The position numbers and the translations under genes are program-made. 64,000 nt of DNA, from assembly GCA_964599875.1 (NCBI GenBank), contig CAZRHE010000004.1:28242-92241 (forward strand), in the 5' to 3' direction. This stretch comes from RGIG4097 sp964599875 (GTDB lineage Bacteria > Bacillota > Clostridia > Christensenellales > CAG-917). The notes beneath the pieces were generated by a model. It made no database searches. It saw only the letters and a list, made by a program, of their open reading frames with translations, and was not told the DNA's origin. This document shows, one piece after another, positions 50,322-58,982 of this stretch (the first letter of the stretch is position 1; every line of letters starts with the position of its first letter).

Positions 50322-51668
50322 ATGTCTTACATCAGTGAAGTCATTGAGCAAACCGAACTGAAGAACCCCGGTCAACCTCAGTTTATGCAAACTGTGAAAG
50401 AAGTCCTCACCTCGATTGCCCCCGCAGTCGAACAAAACGAGAAACTCTTCCGCAAAAACGTCATTCTCGAAAGACTCGTCGAGCCCGACCGTCAAATCAT
50501 CTTCCGCGTACCTTGGATGGACGATAACGGCGTGCAACACGTAAATCGCGGATTCAGAATCCAATTCAACAACGCAATCGGACCTTACAAGGGCGGTCTT
50601 CGTTTCCAAAAGGACGTCACCCTCGACACCATGAAGTTCCTTGCGTTCGAACAAACTTTCAAAAACAGCCTCACTTCCCTTCCTATGGGCGGCGGTAAAG
50701 GCGGCAGCGATTTCGACCCCGCGGGAAAATCCGACGACGAAATCATGCGTTTCTGCCAAAGTTTCATGAACGAACTCTATCGTCATATCGGTCCCAACAT
50801 GGACGTTCCCGCAGGCGACATGGGCGTCGGTGGCAGAGAAATCGGCTATCTGTTCGGTCAATATAAGAAAATCGTGGGCGACTACGAAAACGGCGTCCTC
50901 ACCGGAAAAGGTCGTTCCTTCGGCGGCAGCCTTATCCGTCCCGAAGCAACCGGTTTCGGCGCAACCTACTTCCTCGAAGAAGTCCTCCGTCACGAAGGTC
51001 AATCCATCGAAGGCAAAACCTTCTGCCTATCCGGATTCGGCAACGTCGCATGGGGCGCAAGCAAAAAAATCAGCGAACTCGGCGGCAAGGTCGTTACCCT
51101 TTCGGGTCCCGACGGATACATCTACGACAAAGACGGCGTGAGCGGCGAAAAAGTGGATTATCTCCTCGAAATGCGCGCCTCCAACCGCAACAAAGTCAAA
51201 GACTATGCGGATAAATTCGGTTGCGACTTCATCGAAGGCAAGAAACCTTGGGGCAACGTCAAAGCGGATATCTATATGCCCTGCGCGCGTCAAAACGAAA
51301 TCCTTCTCGAAGACGCGGAAGCAATGGTCAAAATGGGAGTCCCCATCCTCAACGAAGTTTCCAATATGCCTACCACAAACGAAGCGCTCGCATATCTCCA
51401 ATCCCACGGCGTGTTGGTCGCACCCTCCAAAGCAGTCAACGCAGGCGGCGTAGCAACCAGCGGTCTTGAAATGAGCCAAAACAGCGAACGTCTTTCCTGG
51501 ACTGCAAGCGAAGTCGACGCACAACTCAAAGGCATCATGAAAGGCATCCACACTCAAATCTGCGATGCACTCGACGCATACGGCATGGGCTACAACCTCG
51601 TCGCAGGCGCAAATCTCGCAGGCTTCAAGAAAGTCGCGGACGCAATGGTCGCACAAGGCATCTACTAA
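50322..51668 (+). CDS. gdhA: NADP-type glutamate dehydrogenase
   Basis: Converts 2-oxoglutarate and ammonia to glutamate. 448 residues, the hexameric bacterial type. Signatures: YKGGLRFQKDV and LPMGGGKGGSDFDPAGKS (catalytic Lys), DVPAGDMGVGGREIGYLFGQ, and the cofactor fold with SGFGNVAWGA (GxGNVA). The Gly-rich loop GFGNVA and the overall match to NADP enzymes suggest NADPH use. AAGGAGAG is the ribosome site. Monocistronic with strong codon bias, so probably highly expressed. Confidence 0.95.
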   Translation: MSYISEVIEQTELKNPGQPQFMQTVKEVLTSIAPAVEQNEKLFRKNVILERLVEPDRQIIFRVPWMDDNGVQHVNRGFRIQFNNAIGPYKGGLRFQKDVTLDTMKFLAFEQTFKNSLTSLPMGGGKGGSDFDPAGKSDDEIMRFCQSFMNELYRHIGPNMDVPAGDMGVGGREIGYLFGQYKKIVGDYENGVLTGKGRSFGGSLIRPEATGFGATYFLEEVLRHEGQSIEGKTFCLSGFGNVAWGASKKISELGGKVVTLSGPDGYIYDKDGVSGEKVDYLLEMRASNRNKVKDYADKFGCDFIEGKKPWGNVKADIYMPCARQNEILLEDAEAMVKMGVPILNEVSNMPTTNEALAYLQSHGVLVAPSKAVNAGGVATSGLEMSQNSERLSWTASEVDAQLKGIMKGIHTQICDALDAYGMGYNLVAGANLAGFKKVADAMVAQGIY

Positions 51669-51695
51669 GCCGAAAGCACTTCTTCAACACCAACC

Positions 51696-51727
51696 AAAAA
51701 CGCGCTCGTCCGAGCGCGTTTTCTTTT
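51696..51727 (+). terminator. Terminator of gdhA
   Basis: AAAACGCGCTC-GTCC-GAGCGCGTTTT with TCTTTTG following. An 11-bp perfect stem. Confidence 0.85.
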
Positions 51728-51794
51728 GCCTTTTGAAAATATATTATTTGCGTTTTTCAACAAAATGCAAAGTTAAACATTGATTTTCGACGTG

Positions 51795-54200
51795 TTAAAG
51801 TTCGGATTCAGGAAGTTCGCGGACGTAGATTTCGTCGTAGAGGCAAGGCGGTGCGTCGTCGGGGACGGGTTTGCCGCGCAACTTGTAGAAGAGTTTTTTG
51901 AAGTCGAGTTTGTCCGTGATTTTCTCGGTTACGAGAAGAAGGGACGGCACGACGAAGAGGACTACGAGCATAGAGGTCAGCGTGCCGACGCCGAGCAACA
52001 TTCCGAGCCCTGCAACGACGCCCGACGAGGCAAGTCCCAAGGTGAATCCGGTCACGGTGAGGATTATGCCCGACGTTATAATGGTCGGGAAGACGGCGTT
52101 TTCGGACTGCGCCATCGCCTCGAATTTCGACACGTAGAGGTGTTTGGTCGTCTTGTATCTGTTTGTGAGGACTATTGCATAGTCTATCGTTGCGCCCATT
52201 TGCACCGCGCTGATGATGAGATATCCGATGAAACTAATCGAGTTGCCCGCAAGGAAAGGAATGACGAAGTTTATCCAAATTCCGCCTTGAATTGCAAGAA
52301 TCAATATCAACGAAAGCCCCAAGTTTTTGAAGGTGAAAAGCAATATGACGAGCACGAAAACTATGGTGAATACGCTGACGAACGTATTGTCTTGCGGGAA
52401 GAACTCAGCCATATCGTAGCACACGACGCTTTCGCCCGTGATATAGAATTCGTCGTAGTAATTGCCGAGATTTTGTTTGAGGTCTGAAATGAGCGCGAAG
52501 GTTTCGTCGCTTTCAATGCCCGTGGTGACGTTAAACGTGAAGCGAGTGTACGTGTCGCTTTCGAGATTGCTCTTTGCAAATACGAGTTGTCCGAGCATAT
52601 CCTTATAATTCCCAAGCAGAGAGGAATAAGTCTTATTGCCGTAGACGTATTCGAGCATATCCACCACTCTGACGGCGACTTCGTCGGAATATTCGATTCC
52701 GTTTGCCTTGCAATATCCGTCGTACAAATCGGACACGAAAATCGTGATTGCGATATCCGTCCCCGCCCCGCCGTCGGGCATAATAGAGGACGCAAGTCCG
52801 CTTGCAAGCAACGTAAACTCGTTTTGCGTCAGTGCGTCGGTGAGGTAGATATGTTCAATGCCGTCGGGGAGGGTTATTCCTTCCATTTGCGCAGCGATAT
52901 CTATGCACGAAAGTCCCGTAACGGAGTCTATTTCTTCCCTACTCGTGACGTATTCCGCCATTTTTCTTTCTTGTTCCGCGTTGCCTTTGGGCACTACGAC
53001 GACGAGGGAGTTGAGCGTGCCGAAACCGCCTTCTTGCACCGCCTCTTGACCGACGACGATTTTGCTGCCGCCGTTCATATTGAATGCGTACTTGTTGTAG
53101 GATTGCCCCACCGCGGACAAGACGATAAGCACGATAAAAACGGGGACGATGACCTTTCTACCCTTCACGACCTCGCGAGCGGGTTTGACGACGGACGGCA
53201 CGAAATTCTTATGCTTGGACTTCATCAAAGGCTTGTCGAAAAGCACCAAAAGCGCGGGCATCAGGAATATGACCGCCACAAGACTTGCAACGATACTTTT
53301 TGCAAGGGACAAGCCGATTTCCACGCCGATAGGCAAGGACATAAACATAAGCGACGCAAGTCCGCCTATCGTCGTAAGTGAACTTGACAAAATCTCCGTC
53401 ACCCCTTTCGAGAGTGCGGTCACGGCGGCGTCTTGCGCGTTATCCGCAAGCGCGCGCTCTTCCATAAAGCGATGAAGAAGGATTATGGAATAGTCGAGGG
53501 ACAGTGCCAGTTGCAGCACGAGGGACACGAGATTGGATACGTAAGATATGCCGTTAAAAAGCACGTTCGTGCCCATATTGAGTGCGATAGAACACCCGAA
53601 AACCAAAATCATCGGGACAAGTTCGAAATACGTCTTGGACGTGAAAAGCAACATGACGAGAATGATAATCGCAATCACGACGCCGATTTTTATTATGCTT
53701 TCTTCGGTTTCGAGTTTTGTAAAGTATGAATATGCGGACTGCCCCGTATAATAAGCGTCCTTTTCGTCAAGGCAGTCGAGGATTTTTTCGGTCGTTTCGA
53801 AAGCCTTTTCGGTGGAATCGTAATCGGACAGGGACACCGTGTAAAGCGCGTTGCCGTTTTTGTAATTTTCGCTTTCTACGTAAGTGACGGTGGCTACGCC
53901 CTCGATCTCGCCCAATTCCTTTTGCACGGCGACGGCGTCCTCTTTGGAGAGGTTTTTCACCATGACGTACATCATGCCTTTGTCGTCGAATTCCTCTTTT
54001 AGCAAAGACATGGCGCGATTTGCGTCGCTCTCTTCGGGAAGATAGGACGTGAGGTCGTATTGCACCTTGATTTTAGGAATCAGGCACACGCACAATATCG
54101 TCAGCGCCGCGAAAAGCACCACGAAAACCCATTTGAATTTCACGACGAAAGTCGCGAAAGCATTTGAAATTTTGCTCACTCCTACAAATTTTTTGTCCAT
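51795..54200 (-). CDS. MMPL/RND-family exporter
   Basis: 801 residues, twelve helices in the RND layout: helix 1 (WVFVVLFAALTILCVCLI), first porter domain (about 45-165), helices 2-6 (170-310), helix 7 (about 350-370), second porter domain (about 375-590), helices 8-12 (600-760). Gene-internal similarity of the two halves is visible (LVSLVLQLALSLDYSIILLH; LIISAVQMGATIDYAIVLTN), with the Asp-Tyr pair that conducts protons in helices 4 and 10. MMPL members export lipids or hydrophobic drugs. A divergent TetR gene lies 112 bp away, the usual arrangement for efflux control. Ribosome site is weak. Confidence 0.9.
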   Translation of the reverse strand: MDKKFVGVSKISNAFATFVVKFKWVFVVLFAALTILCVCLIPKIKVQYDLTSYLPEESDANRAMSLLKEEFDDKGMMYVMVKNLSKEDAVAVQKELGEIEGVATVTYVESENYKNGNALYTVSLSDYDSTEKAFETTEKILDCLDEKDAYYTGQSAYSYFTKLETEESIIKIGVVIAIIILVMLLFTSKTYFELVPMILVFGCSIALNMGTNVLFNGISYVSNLVSLVLQLALSLDYSIILLHRFMEERALADNAQDAAVTALSKGVTEILSSSLTTIGGLASLMFMSLPIGVEIGLSLAKSIVASLVAVIFLMPALLVLFDKPLMKSKHKNFVPSVVKPAREVVKGRKVIVPVFIVLIVLSAVGQSYNKYAFNMNGGSKIVVGQEAVQEGGFGTLNSLVVVVPKGNAEQERKMAEYVTSREEIDSVTGLSCIDIAAQMEGITLPDGIEHIYLTDALTQNEFTLLASGLASSIMPDGGAGTDIAITIFVSDLYDGYCKANGIEYSDEVAVRVVDMLEYVYGNKTYSSLLGNYKDMLGQLVFAKSNLESDTYTRFTFNVTTGIESDETFALISDLKQNLGNYYDEFYITGESVVCYDMAEFFPQDNTFVSVFTIVFVLVILLFTFKNLGLSLILILAIQGGIWINFVIPFLAGNSISFIGYLIISAVQMGATIDYAIVLTNRYKTTKHLYVSKFEAMAQSENAVFPTIITSGIILTVTGFTLGLASSGVVAGLGMLLGVGTLTSMLVVLFVVPSLLLVTEKITDKLDFKKLFYKLRGKPVPDDAPPCLYDEIYVRELPESEL

Positions 54201-54218
54201 TTCCGTTTACTCACTTGT

Positions 54219-54250
54219 GTATTTTATTGAAATAGTGTACTATAAAATAC
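54219..54250. promoter_or_regulatory. Inverted repeat between MMPL exporter and TetR genes (putative operator)
   Basis: GTATTTTAT (54219-54227) and ATAAAATAC (54242-54250), perfect arms separated by 14 bp, in the divergent intergenic region. Fits a TetR-type operator; promoter boxes could not be assigned with confidence. Confidence 0.55.
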
Positions 54251-54312
54251 GTCAAAAAACAAAAGTATAAACGAAATTTTTTTATTTTATACAAATAAAA
54301 AGGAAGTGTGTA

Positions 54313-54864
54313 ATGCAAACCTTGCCAAAAAGAAAGTACACCAAAACGCAAAGAATGATGCTGGATGCATATTTAGGTCTGCTCGAAGAAAAAGAAGACT
54401 CCGAAATCAGCGTCAGCGAAATATGCGACCGCGCGCAAGTCGTCCGCAAAACTTTCTACAATAACTTCGAATCCAAAAGCGACCTTCTCGGATTCGCAGT
54501 CAGTTTCTTTTTGGACAACTGGGAGCCCACGTCCTTCGTATCCGAGCAAACCATGCCCGAAGTTTATCGCTCCGCATTCGAACTTATCGACGGAAGACGG
54601 GAACTTTTTCTGCTCCTACAAAAACGCAACCTGTATCGCACCGCGGAAGAAAAACTCACCGAATATTGCCTCTCTCGCTGGCAAATAAACAGCGATATTC
54701 CCTTCTCGGACAGTTTTTCCGCCTACTACGTCCCCGCCATGATATCCGCATTCGTAAGCATACTAAAAACTTGGATAGAGCGCGGCTTTGCCGAAAGCGT
54801 AGACTACATGGTAGCCCTCACGGACAAACTCATCCAAACCTCGGACACCTTCCCTAAAAACTGA
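54313..54864 (+). CDS. TetR-family transcriptional regulator
   Basis: 183 residues. The DNA-binding region is KYTKTQRMMLDAYLGLLEEK with ISVSEICDRAQVVRKTFYNN (RKTFYNNFESK recognition helix). The C-terminal half (about 75-175) resembles the TetR_C group of short Bacillota regulators. AAGGAAGTGTGTA gives the ribosome site. Divergent from the MMPL exporter, which it probably represses until a hydrophobic ligand binds (inference). Confidence 0.88.
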   Translation: MQTLPKRKYTKTQRMMLDAYLGLLEEKEDSEISVSEICDRAQVVRKTFYNNFESKSDLLGFAVSFFLDNWEPTSFVSEQTMPEVYRSAFELIDGRRELFLLLQKRNLYRTAEEKLTEYCLSRWQINSDIPFSDSFSAYYVPAMISAFVSILKTWIERGFAESVDYMVALTDKLIQTSDTFPKN

Positions 54865-54869
54865 TAAAT

Positions 54870-54904
54870 CCGACCAAAGTACGACGATATCGCATTTTGG
54901 TCGG
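54870..54904. terminator. Terminator-like hairpin between convergent TetR and secreted-protein genes
   Basis: CCGACCAAA (54870-54878) and TTTGGTCGG (54896-54904) pair perfectly across 17 nt, but the T runs are weak on both strands. Confidence 0.45.
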
Positions 54905-54928
54905 GAAATAAGAATGCACGTTTCTCTT

Positions 54929-55366
54929 TTATTTTGAAATGGCAGACTTAAACTTTACTTTCAGGTCTTGTTTTTCTTCTTCGGTCAAAGTGTCGATATA
55001 TGCGCAAATCACGGTTTTACCGACAGAAATCAATGCTTTATCGTTCATTTTTGCAAGTTCGTCTACGTTTTGAGGGATTCCCACTCTTGCGCCCAAGTCC
55101 TGCAAAATGAGGACGGCGTTGAGCCTTTCGTTGCTTATTCCGTATCTCTCGCACGTGCGCGCCTTGCGCGCAGGATTCATATTCGATATAAACTTTTCTT
55201 TCGCTATTTCTTCCTCATAAAAACGCACGACGTTATCCCCCGCCATATCGGGAAGTCCGTACGCGTATGCGACGGGTGCGCTTTGCGCCGACGCGGATAA
55301 AAGGACGGAAACTACGGTCAAAATCAAGGCTATCGCACCCGTTAAAGTCAAGGTTTTCTTTTTCAT
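54929..55366 (-). CDS. Small secreted protein
   Basis: 145 residues. Signal peptide (LTLTGAIALILTVVSVLLSA, cleavage near AQSAPVAYA) followed by a short helical domain with charged segments (ARKARTCERYGISNERLNAV, DTLTEEEKQDLKVKFKSAIS). Two Cys residues (near 72 and 122) could pair. GGAGGGCAT precedes the ATG. I do not recognise the family. It stands between the TetR gene and the transketolase operon and faces away from the latter. Confidence 0.65.
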   Translation of the reverse strand: MKKKTLTLTGAIALILTVVSVLLSASAQSAPVAYAYGLPDMAGDNVVRFYEEEIAKEKFISNMNPARKARTCERYGISNERLNAVLILQDLGARVGIPQNVDELAKMNDKALISVGKTVICAYIDTLTEEEKQDLKVKFKSAISK

Positions 55367-55423
55367 ATGCCCTCCGCGGATAGGTTGCGCAAAAATTTTA
55401 ACGATATTCTTAAAAATTTGGTA

Positions 55424-55476
55424 TTGACTATTCGCTATTTATAATATATACTTAAATAGTAAACTATTATATAGTT
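55424..55476 (+). promoter_or_regulatory. Promoter of the transketolase-SCP2 operon with AATAGT/ACTATT repeats
   Basis: TTGACT (55424-55429), 17 bp, TATACT (55447-55452). Immediately downstream the half-sites AATAGT, ACTATT and ATAGTT alternate in orientation (55455-55476), forming overlapping inverted repeats at the transcription start. The AATAGT half-site also occurs beside the promoter of the convergent SCP2-aminotransferase operon. Confidence 0.65.
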
Positions 55477-55517
55477 AGCAAAACAAAAAAAAGGAAAATT
55501 ATGTAGGAGGGCTAAAA

Positions 55518-56378
55518 ATGCCAAACAACAACGTCACTATTGACCAATTGAAAGCAAAGGCAAAAGAACTGCGTATCAATATCATTGAAACCACGTTCAA
55601 CGCCACGTCCGGTCACATCGGCGGCTCGCTTTCTGCAGCGGATATGCTTGTTGCTCTCTACTTCAAATACTTGAACGTAGACCCCAAGAATCCCGACATG
55701 CTTGAAAGAGACCGTTTCATTATGTCCAAAGGCCACTGCGCACTCGGATACGTCCCCTGTCTTGCTATGAGAGGATATCTTGACATCGAAGAAGTCAAGA
55801 CCAAATTCAACAAGACCGGTTCTGCGTACGGCATGCACCCGGATAGCAAAAAGATCAAAGGCTGCGACGCCTCCACCGGTTCCCTCGGACACGGACTTCC
55901 TATGGCAGTCGGTATGCTCCTCGGACTCCGCCTCAAGAACGTCGACAGCAAAGTGGTCGTCATGACCGGCGACGGCGAATGCCAAGAAGGCTCCAACTGG
56001 GAAGCAGCGATGGCAGCGGCACACTTCAAACTCAACAACCTCATTTGGATAATCGACCGCAACAAACTCGAAATCGACGGACCCACCGAAGAAGTCATGG
56101 GACTCGAACCCCTCGACAAGAAAGTGGAAGCGTTCGGCTTCAAGTGCATTAAGTGCAATGGTAACGATATGGCAGACGTAGACAGAGCGCTCGCAGAAGC
56201 ATGGGCAGGCGCGGATCGTCCTATCTGCATTATCTCCAGCACCACCAAGGGCGCAGGCGTCCCCGATTATCAAGGAAAAGTCACCAGCCACTACATCTCG
56301 TTTGGCGACAACCACAAAGATCTCGAGCCGATCATTGATTACATCAACAAGACCGACTCCGCAGACTTCATGAAATAA
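55518..56378 (+). CDS. Transketolase, N-terminal (thiamine-diphosphate-binding) subunit
   Basis: 286 residues, the first half of a split transketolase. TPP contacts: GHIGGSLSAADML (about 32-44), SKGHCALGYV, TGSLGHGLPMAVG, and the Mg-binding motif GDGECQEGSNWEA with DRNKLEIDG (about 152-185). It transfers two-carbon ketol units between sugar phosphates in the pentose phosphate pathway, or in variants acts on other aldehydes. It differs from typical split transketolases at some active-site neighbours (GHIGGS rather than GHPGGS; GMHPDSKK; KGAGVPDYQ), which may reflect a changed substrate. GGAGGG precedes the ATG. Eleven bases separate it from the next subunit. Confidence 0.92.
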   Translation: MPNNNVTIDQLKAKAKELRINIIETTFNATSGHIGGSLSAADMLVALYFKYLNVDPKNPDMLERDRFIMSKGHCALGYVPCLAMRGYLDIEEVKTKFNKTGSAYGMHPDSKKIKGCDASTGSLGHGLPMAVGMLLGLRLKNVDSKVVVMTGDGECQEGSNWEAAMAAAHFKLNNLIWIIDRNKLEIDGPTEEVMGLEPLDKKVEAFGFKCIKCNGNDMADVDRALAEAWAGADRPICIISSTTKGAGVPDYQGKVTSHYISFGDNHKDLEPIIDYINKTDSADFMK

Positions 56379-56389
56379 GGAGGAACACT

Positions 56390-57391
56390 ATGGGAACTGC
56401 ATGGAATGCATATGATGCAAACAAAATGTCGGCAGGCAAAGCCTTCGGACAAGCACTCGCAGAAATAGCGGCAAACGATCCCCGTATCGTAGCAGTAACC
56501 GCTGACCTTGCAAAATCCACCAACACCGGTGTGTTTGGTGCACAATTCCCCGACAGAATGTTCAACGTCGGTATCGCGGAACAAAACCTCTTCGGCGTGG
56601 CGGCAGGCCTTGCAAAAGTCGGTTTTATCCCCTTCGCGTCCACGTTCGCGATCTTCGCTTGCCTCCGTGGCGGTGAACAAATCAGAACGGACTGCGCATA
56701 TCAAAAACTCCCCGTCAAAGTCATCGCGACCCACGGCGGACTCTCCTTCGGCGCGGCAGGCACGACCCACCACTGTATCGAGGACTTCGCAATCATGCGC
56801 GCAATCCCCAACATGACCGTCGTTATCCCCGCAGACGCATATGAATGCTCCAGAGCAATCAAAGCGTGCGTCAACGTCAACGGACCTTTCTATCTCCGCG
56901 TCGGCAGAGGTATGGAACCTCTCCTTCACAACAGCGAAGACGAATTCGAGTTTGAAATCGGCAAAGCGATGAAACTCAAAGACGGCAACGACATCACCAT
57001 TATCGCATGCGGCGTTCCTACCCGTGACGCACTCATCGCAGGCGAAATGCTCGACGAACAAGGCGTTTCTGCACAAGTCATCAACATGCACACCTTGAAA
57101 CCCGTCGACAAAGAAGCAATCATCGAAGCGGCAGTCAAGACCCGTCGTATCGTCACCGTTGAAGAACACAACGTCATCGGCGGACTCGGCGACGCAGTTG
57201 CGGCAACCCTCGCGGAAAGCGGCAAGAGATGCATCCTCACCAAGATCGGTATCCCCGACGAATACGGTCCTATCGGCAAGCCCGAAGATTTGTATGCCAT
57301 GTACAAACTTTCCAGCCAAGGCATCATGGAAACCGTTATGGAACTCATGGGCAAGGAAATCGAAGAAGACGATTGGACTGACGAAGACTAA
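56390..57391 (+). CDS. Transketolase, C-terminal (pyrimidine-binding) subunit
   Basis: 333 residues, second half of the split enzyme. The catalytic Glu that activates thiamine is in FNVGIAEQNLFGVAAGLAKV (about 67); the pyrimidine-binding region continues with PFASTFAIFACLRGGEQIR and THGGLSFGAAGTTHHCIEDF. The C-terminal transketolase domain starts near 195 (NDITIIACGVPTRDAL) and ends VTVEEHNVIGGLGDAVA. AAGGAGG precedes the ATG. Together with the preceding gene it makes an alpha2-beta2 enzyme. The third operon gene is SCP2-like, not a sugar-phosphate enzyme, which hints at a non-standard role. Confidence 0.93.
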   Translation: MGTAWNAYDANKMSAGKAFGQALAEIAANDPRIVAVTADLAKSTNTGVFGAQFPDRMFNVGIAEQNLFGVAAGLAKVGFIPFASTFAIFACLRGGEQIRTDCAYQKLPVKVIATHGGLSFGAAGTTHHCIEDFAIMRAIPNMTVVIPADAYECSRAIKACVNVNGPFYLRVGRGMEPLLHNSEDEFEFEIGKAMKLKDGNDITIIACGVPTRDALIAGEMLDEQGVSAQVINMHTLKPVDKEAIIEAAVKTRRIVTVEEHNVIGGLGDAVAATLAESGKRCILTKIGIPDEYGPIGKPEDLYAMYKLSSQGIMETVMELMGKEIEEDDWTDED

Positions 57392-57403
57392 CGGAGGTGT
57401 AGT

Positions 57404-58321
57404 ATGAAAGCAAGCGAACAAGATGTCTTGACTACACAGATATATTTCCAAGCGGCGTTCCCCGCCCTTCGCGTCCCTCTCGAAGAAGACCCCAAACAGG
57501 TCAAAGCATTCGAGAAAATCAATGCGGTAGTCGAATTCCGCGCAGCGGATGACGAACACCCCCTCGCCTGCTACATAGTCTTCCTCACCGAAGATATGGC
57601 GGCACAATCCAAAGAAGGCAAACGCTTCAAAGTCTATCAAGGCGAATACCCCGGTTTCATCGAGATGGCGGACGGCAGCAAGTACGAAAAACTCTCTGTT
57701 ACCAAAATGTACTTCAAGTCCATCAAGAGCCTCCTCGGTGTCTTCAAAGGTAACTCCCCTCTCGAAATGCTCGGCATAGTCGCGCCCCTCGTGAAGAATA
57801 TCTTCAAGCCCGCGACCCTCAAATTCCTCTTCCTCATGCTCACGCTGATGAAGACCATGCCGAACTTCGTCCCCGAAGCGGATCAACCTTGGGAACAATA
57901 TCTCAAAGTCAAATTGTCCCTCTACCTCATCACCAGAGCGCTTTCCGTAGCAAACAAACTCGGTTGGCCCACCATGAGCGAATGGACTTTGAAACAACCC
58001 GATAGAACTTACCTCTTCGAGGTCGGTCCTACCCTCGATAAAGACGGCAAAGAACTCTACCCCGCAATTTACGCGAACCTCCGCGTGAAGAACGGCAACA
58101 CCAAAGCGGGCAAGAAGAACGTGAAGTACCCCTTCGTTCTCTTCAAATTCCCCACTCCCGACGATTGTATCGCAGTCCTCACCGACAAATACGGCTTCGT
58201 CGGAGCAGTTGAAAGAGGTTGCGTCCAAATCGTCGGCGCAGGCGACAGTTACGCAGTGCAGTTCAATAGCATTATGACTACCTGCCAAAACATGCTCGTC
58301 CCGTCCAAACTCGTCAAGTAA
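57404..58321 (+). CDS. SCP2-like lipid-binding-type protein, transketolase operon
   Basis: 305 residues, no signal peptide or clear membrane helix; a central hydrophobic stretch (LKFLFLMLTLMKTMPNFV) may line a ligand tunnel. The pattern strand-DG-strand, a (M/L)YFxS element (TKMYFKSIKSLLGVFKGNSP), a helical middle (LYLITRALSVANKLGWPTMS) and a second similar half ending FPTPDDCIAVLTDKYG and GCVQIVGAGDSYAVQ looks like two SCP2 (sterol carrier protein 2) units. It parallels the protein at 60284-61054. SCP2 domains bind fatty acyl or sterol ligands. Last gene of the transketolase operon; GGAGGTGTAGT is the ribosome site. The family assignment is by eye. Confidence 0.6.
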   Translation: MKASEQDVLTTQIYFQAAFPALRVPLEEDPKQVKAFEKINAVVEFRAADDEHPLACYIVFLTEDMAAQSKEGKRFKVYQGEYPGFIEMADGSKYEKLSVTKMYFKSIKSLLGVFKGNSPLEMLGIVAPLVKNIFKPATLKFLFLMLTLMKTMPNFVPEADQPWEQYLKVKLSLYLITRALSVANKLGWPTMSEWTLKQPDRTYLFEVGPTLDKDGKELYPAIYANLRVKNGNTKAGKKNVKYPFVLFKFPTPDDCIAVLTDKYGFVGAVERGCVQIVGAGDSYAVQFNSIMTTCQNMLVPSKLVK

Positions 58322-58341
58322 GACGACGACAAACAACAAAA

Positions 58342-58372
58342 AGCACCGTCCCAACGGACGGTGTTTTTGTTT
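58342..58372 (+). terminator. Terminator of the transketolase-SCP2 operon
   Basis: CACCGTCC (58344-58351) and GGACGGTG (58356-58363) with TTTTTGTTTT after. Eight-bp perfect stem. Confidence 0.85.
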
Positions 58373-58423
58373 TAGGTAAGAAGTAATAGCGAAGAAGTAA
58401 GAAGTGTGGGCGGGAGTTCGTTT

Positions 58424-58455
58424 GTCATTCCGAGCGTAGCGTGGGAATCTCGCGG
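58424..58455 (+). repeat. REP-like intergenic repeat (GTCATTC...GAATCTC type)
   Basis: GTCATTCCGAGCG followed by GGGAATCTC. The widespread bacterial intergenic motif TGTCATTC...GAATCTC has this form. A related copy lies inverted at 63862-63900. Confidence 0.6.
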
Positions 58456-58854
58456 AAGCGTTCCGTCGTCGCTTTCTGTGAAAGCGAAATATAGTGTAAT
58501 GCTTGCACCTTAATCTATATTTCCCCTTTCCTCACGTGTTTTCCCCATCGCCGTTCCCCCTAAAGGGACCCACGACGACCGCTTACGCGGGGGACAACAC
58601 TCGGTTTCGCGTTAAGCAACGTTCCTCGTTATGCCACTGCGCTTTGTGCGTGCCGCTACGCGAACCCAATGCACGCAGTCGCTTGTACTGGCGCAAGGCA
58701 GGGGGTACCCCCACTGCGAAAATAAGCCAACGGCAGTTAGTTATAGCACTTTGTTGAGAACAGGCGCTAATTTTCGCAGAAGGGGGAAAAGGAGCAAGGT
58801 TCGGCGCATAAAGCCCTCGCAAGAGGGCATAGCGCAAAGTGCCTTGCGACGCCG

Positions 58855-58908
58855 CTCAACACTCGAAGTTCTCGGCGCGTCGCGCCTCGTGTTCCGCCTT
58901 CGAACGAG
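58855..58908 (+). repeat. 54-bp dispersed repeat, left copy
   Basis: Starts CTCAACACTCGAAGTTCTCG and contains GGCGCG/CGCGCC arms. The reverse complement recurs at 63947-64000, with 52 of 54 positions the same (differences at 58897 and 58905); the first 42 bases are identical. Confidence 0.85.
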
Positions 58909-58937
58909 AGATATAAAACCAATCTTTTCGCACAAAC

Positions 58938-58968
58938 AAAAAAATCCCGACCTCAGTCGGGATTTTTG
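58938..58968 (-). terminator. Terminator of the SCP2-aminotransferase operon
   Basis: AAATCCCGAC-CTCA-GTCGGGATTT with T runs on both strands; 10-bp perfect stem placed after the aminotransferase. Confidence 0.88.
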
Positions 58969-58982
58969 TTGTTGTGCTTCAA

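Larger units (their letters stand above)
58373..58940. other. Non-coding intergenic region rich in hairpins and repeats
   Basis: About 570 bases without a credible gene. Short frames here are Arg-rich, overlap one another on both strands and lack ribosome sites. The region holds a REP-like stretch (58424-58455), a palindrome GGGGGTACCCCC (58701-58712), imperfect long arms (58708-58728 against 58763-58785), a GCCCTC-GCAA-GAGGGC hairpin (58812-58827) and a 54-bp repeat shared with the right edge of the window (58855-58908). It looks like a decayed non-autonomous element or an unrecognised structured RNA. Confidence 0.6.

Noticed and set aside
56339..58354. 671-codon open frame on the minus strand
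   Set aside because: Antisense to the transketolase C subunit and the SCP2-like gene, both of which have good ribosome sites.
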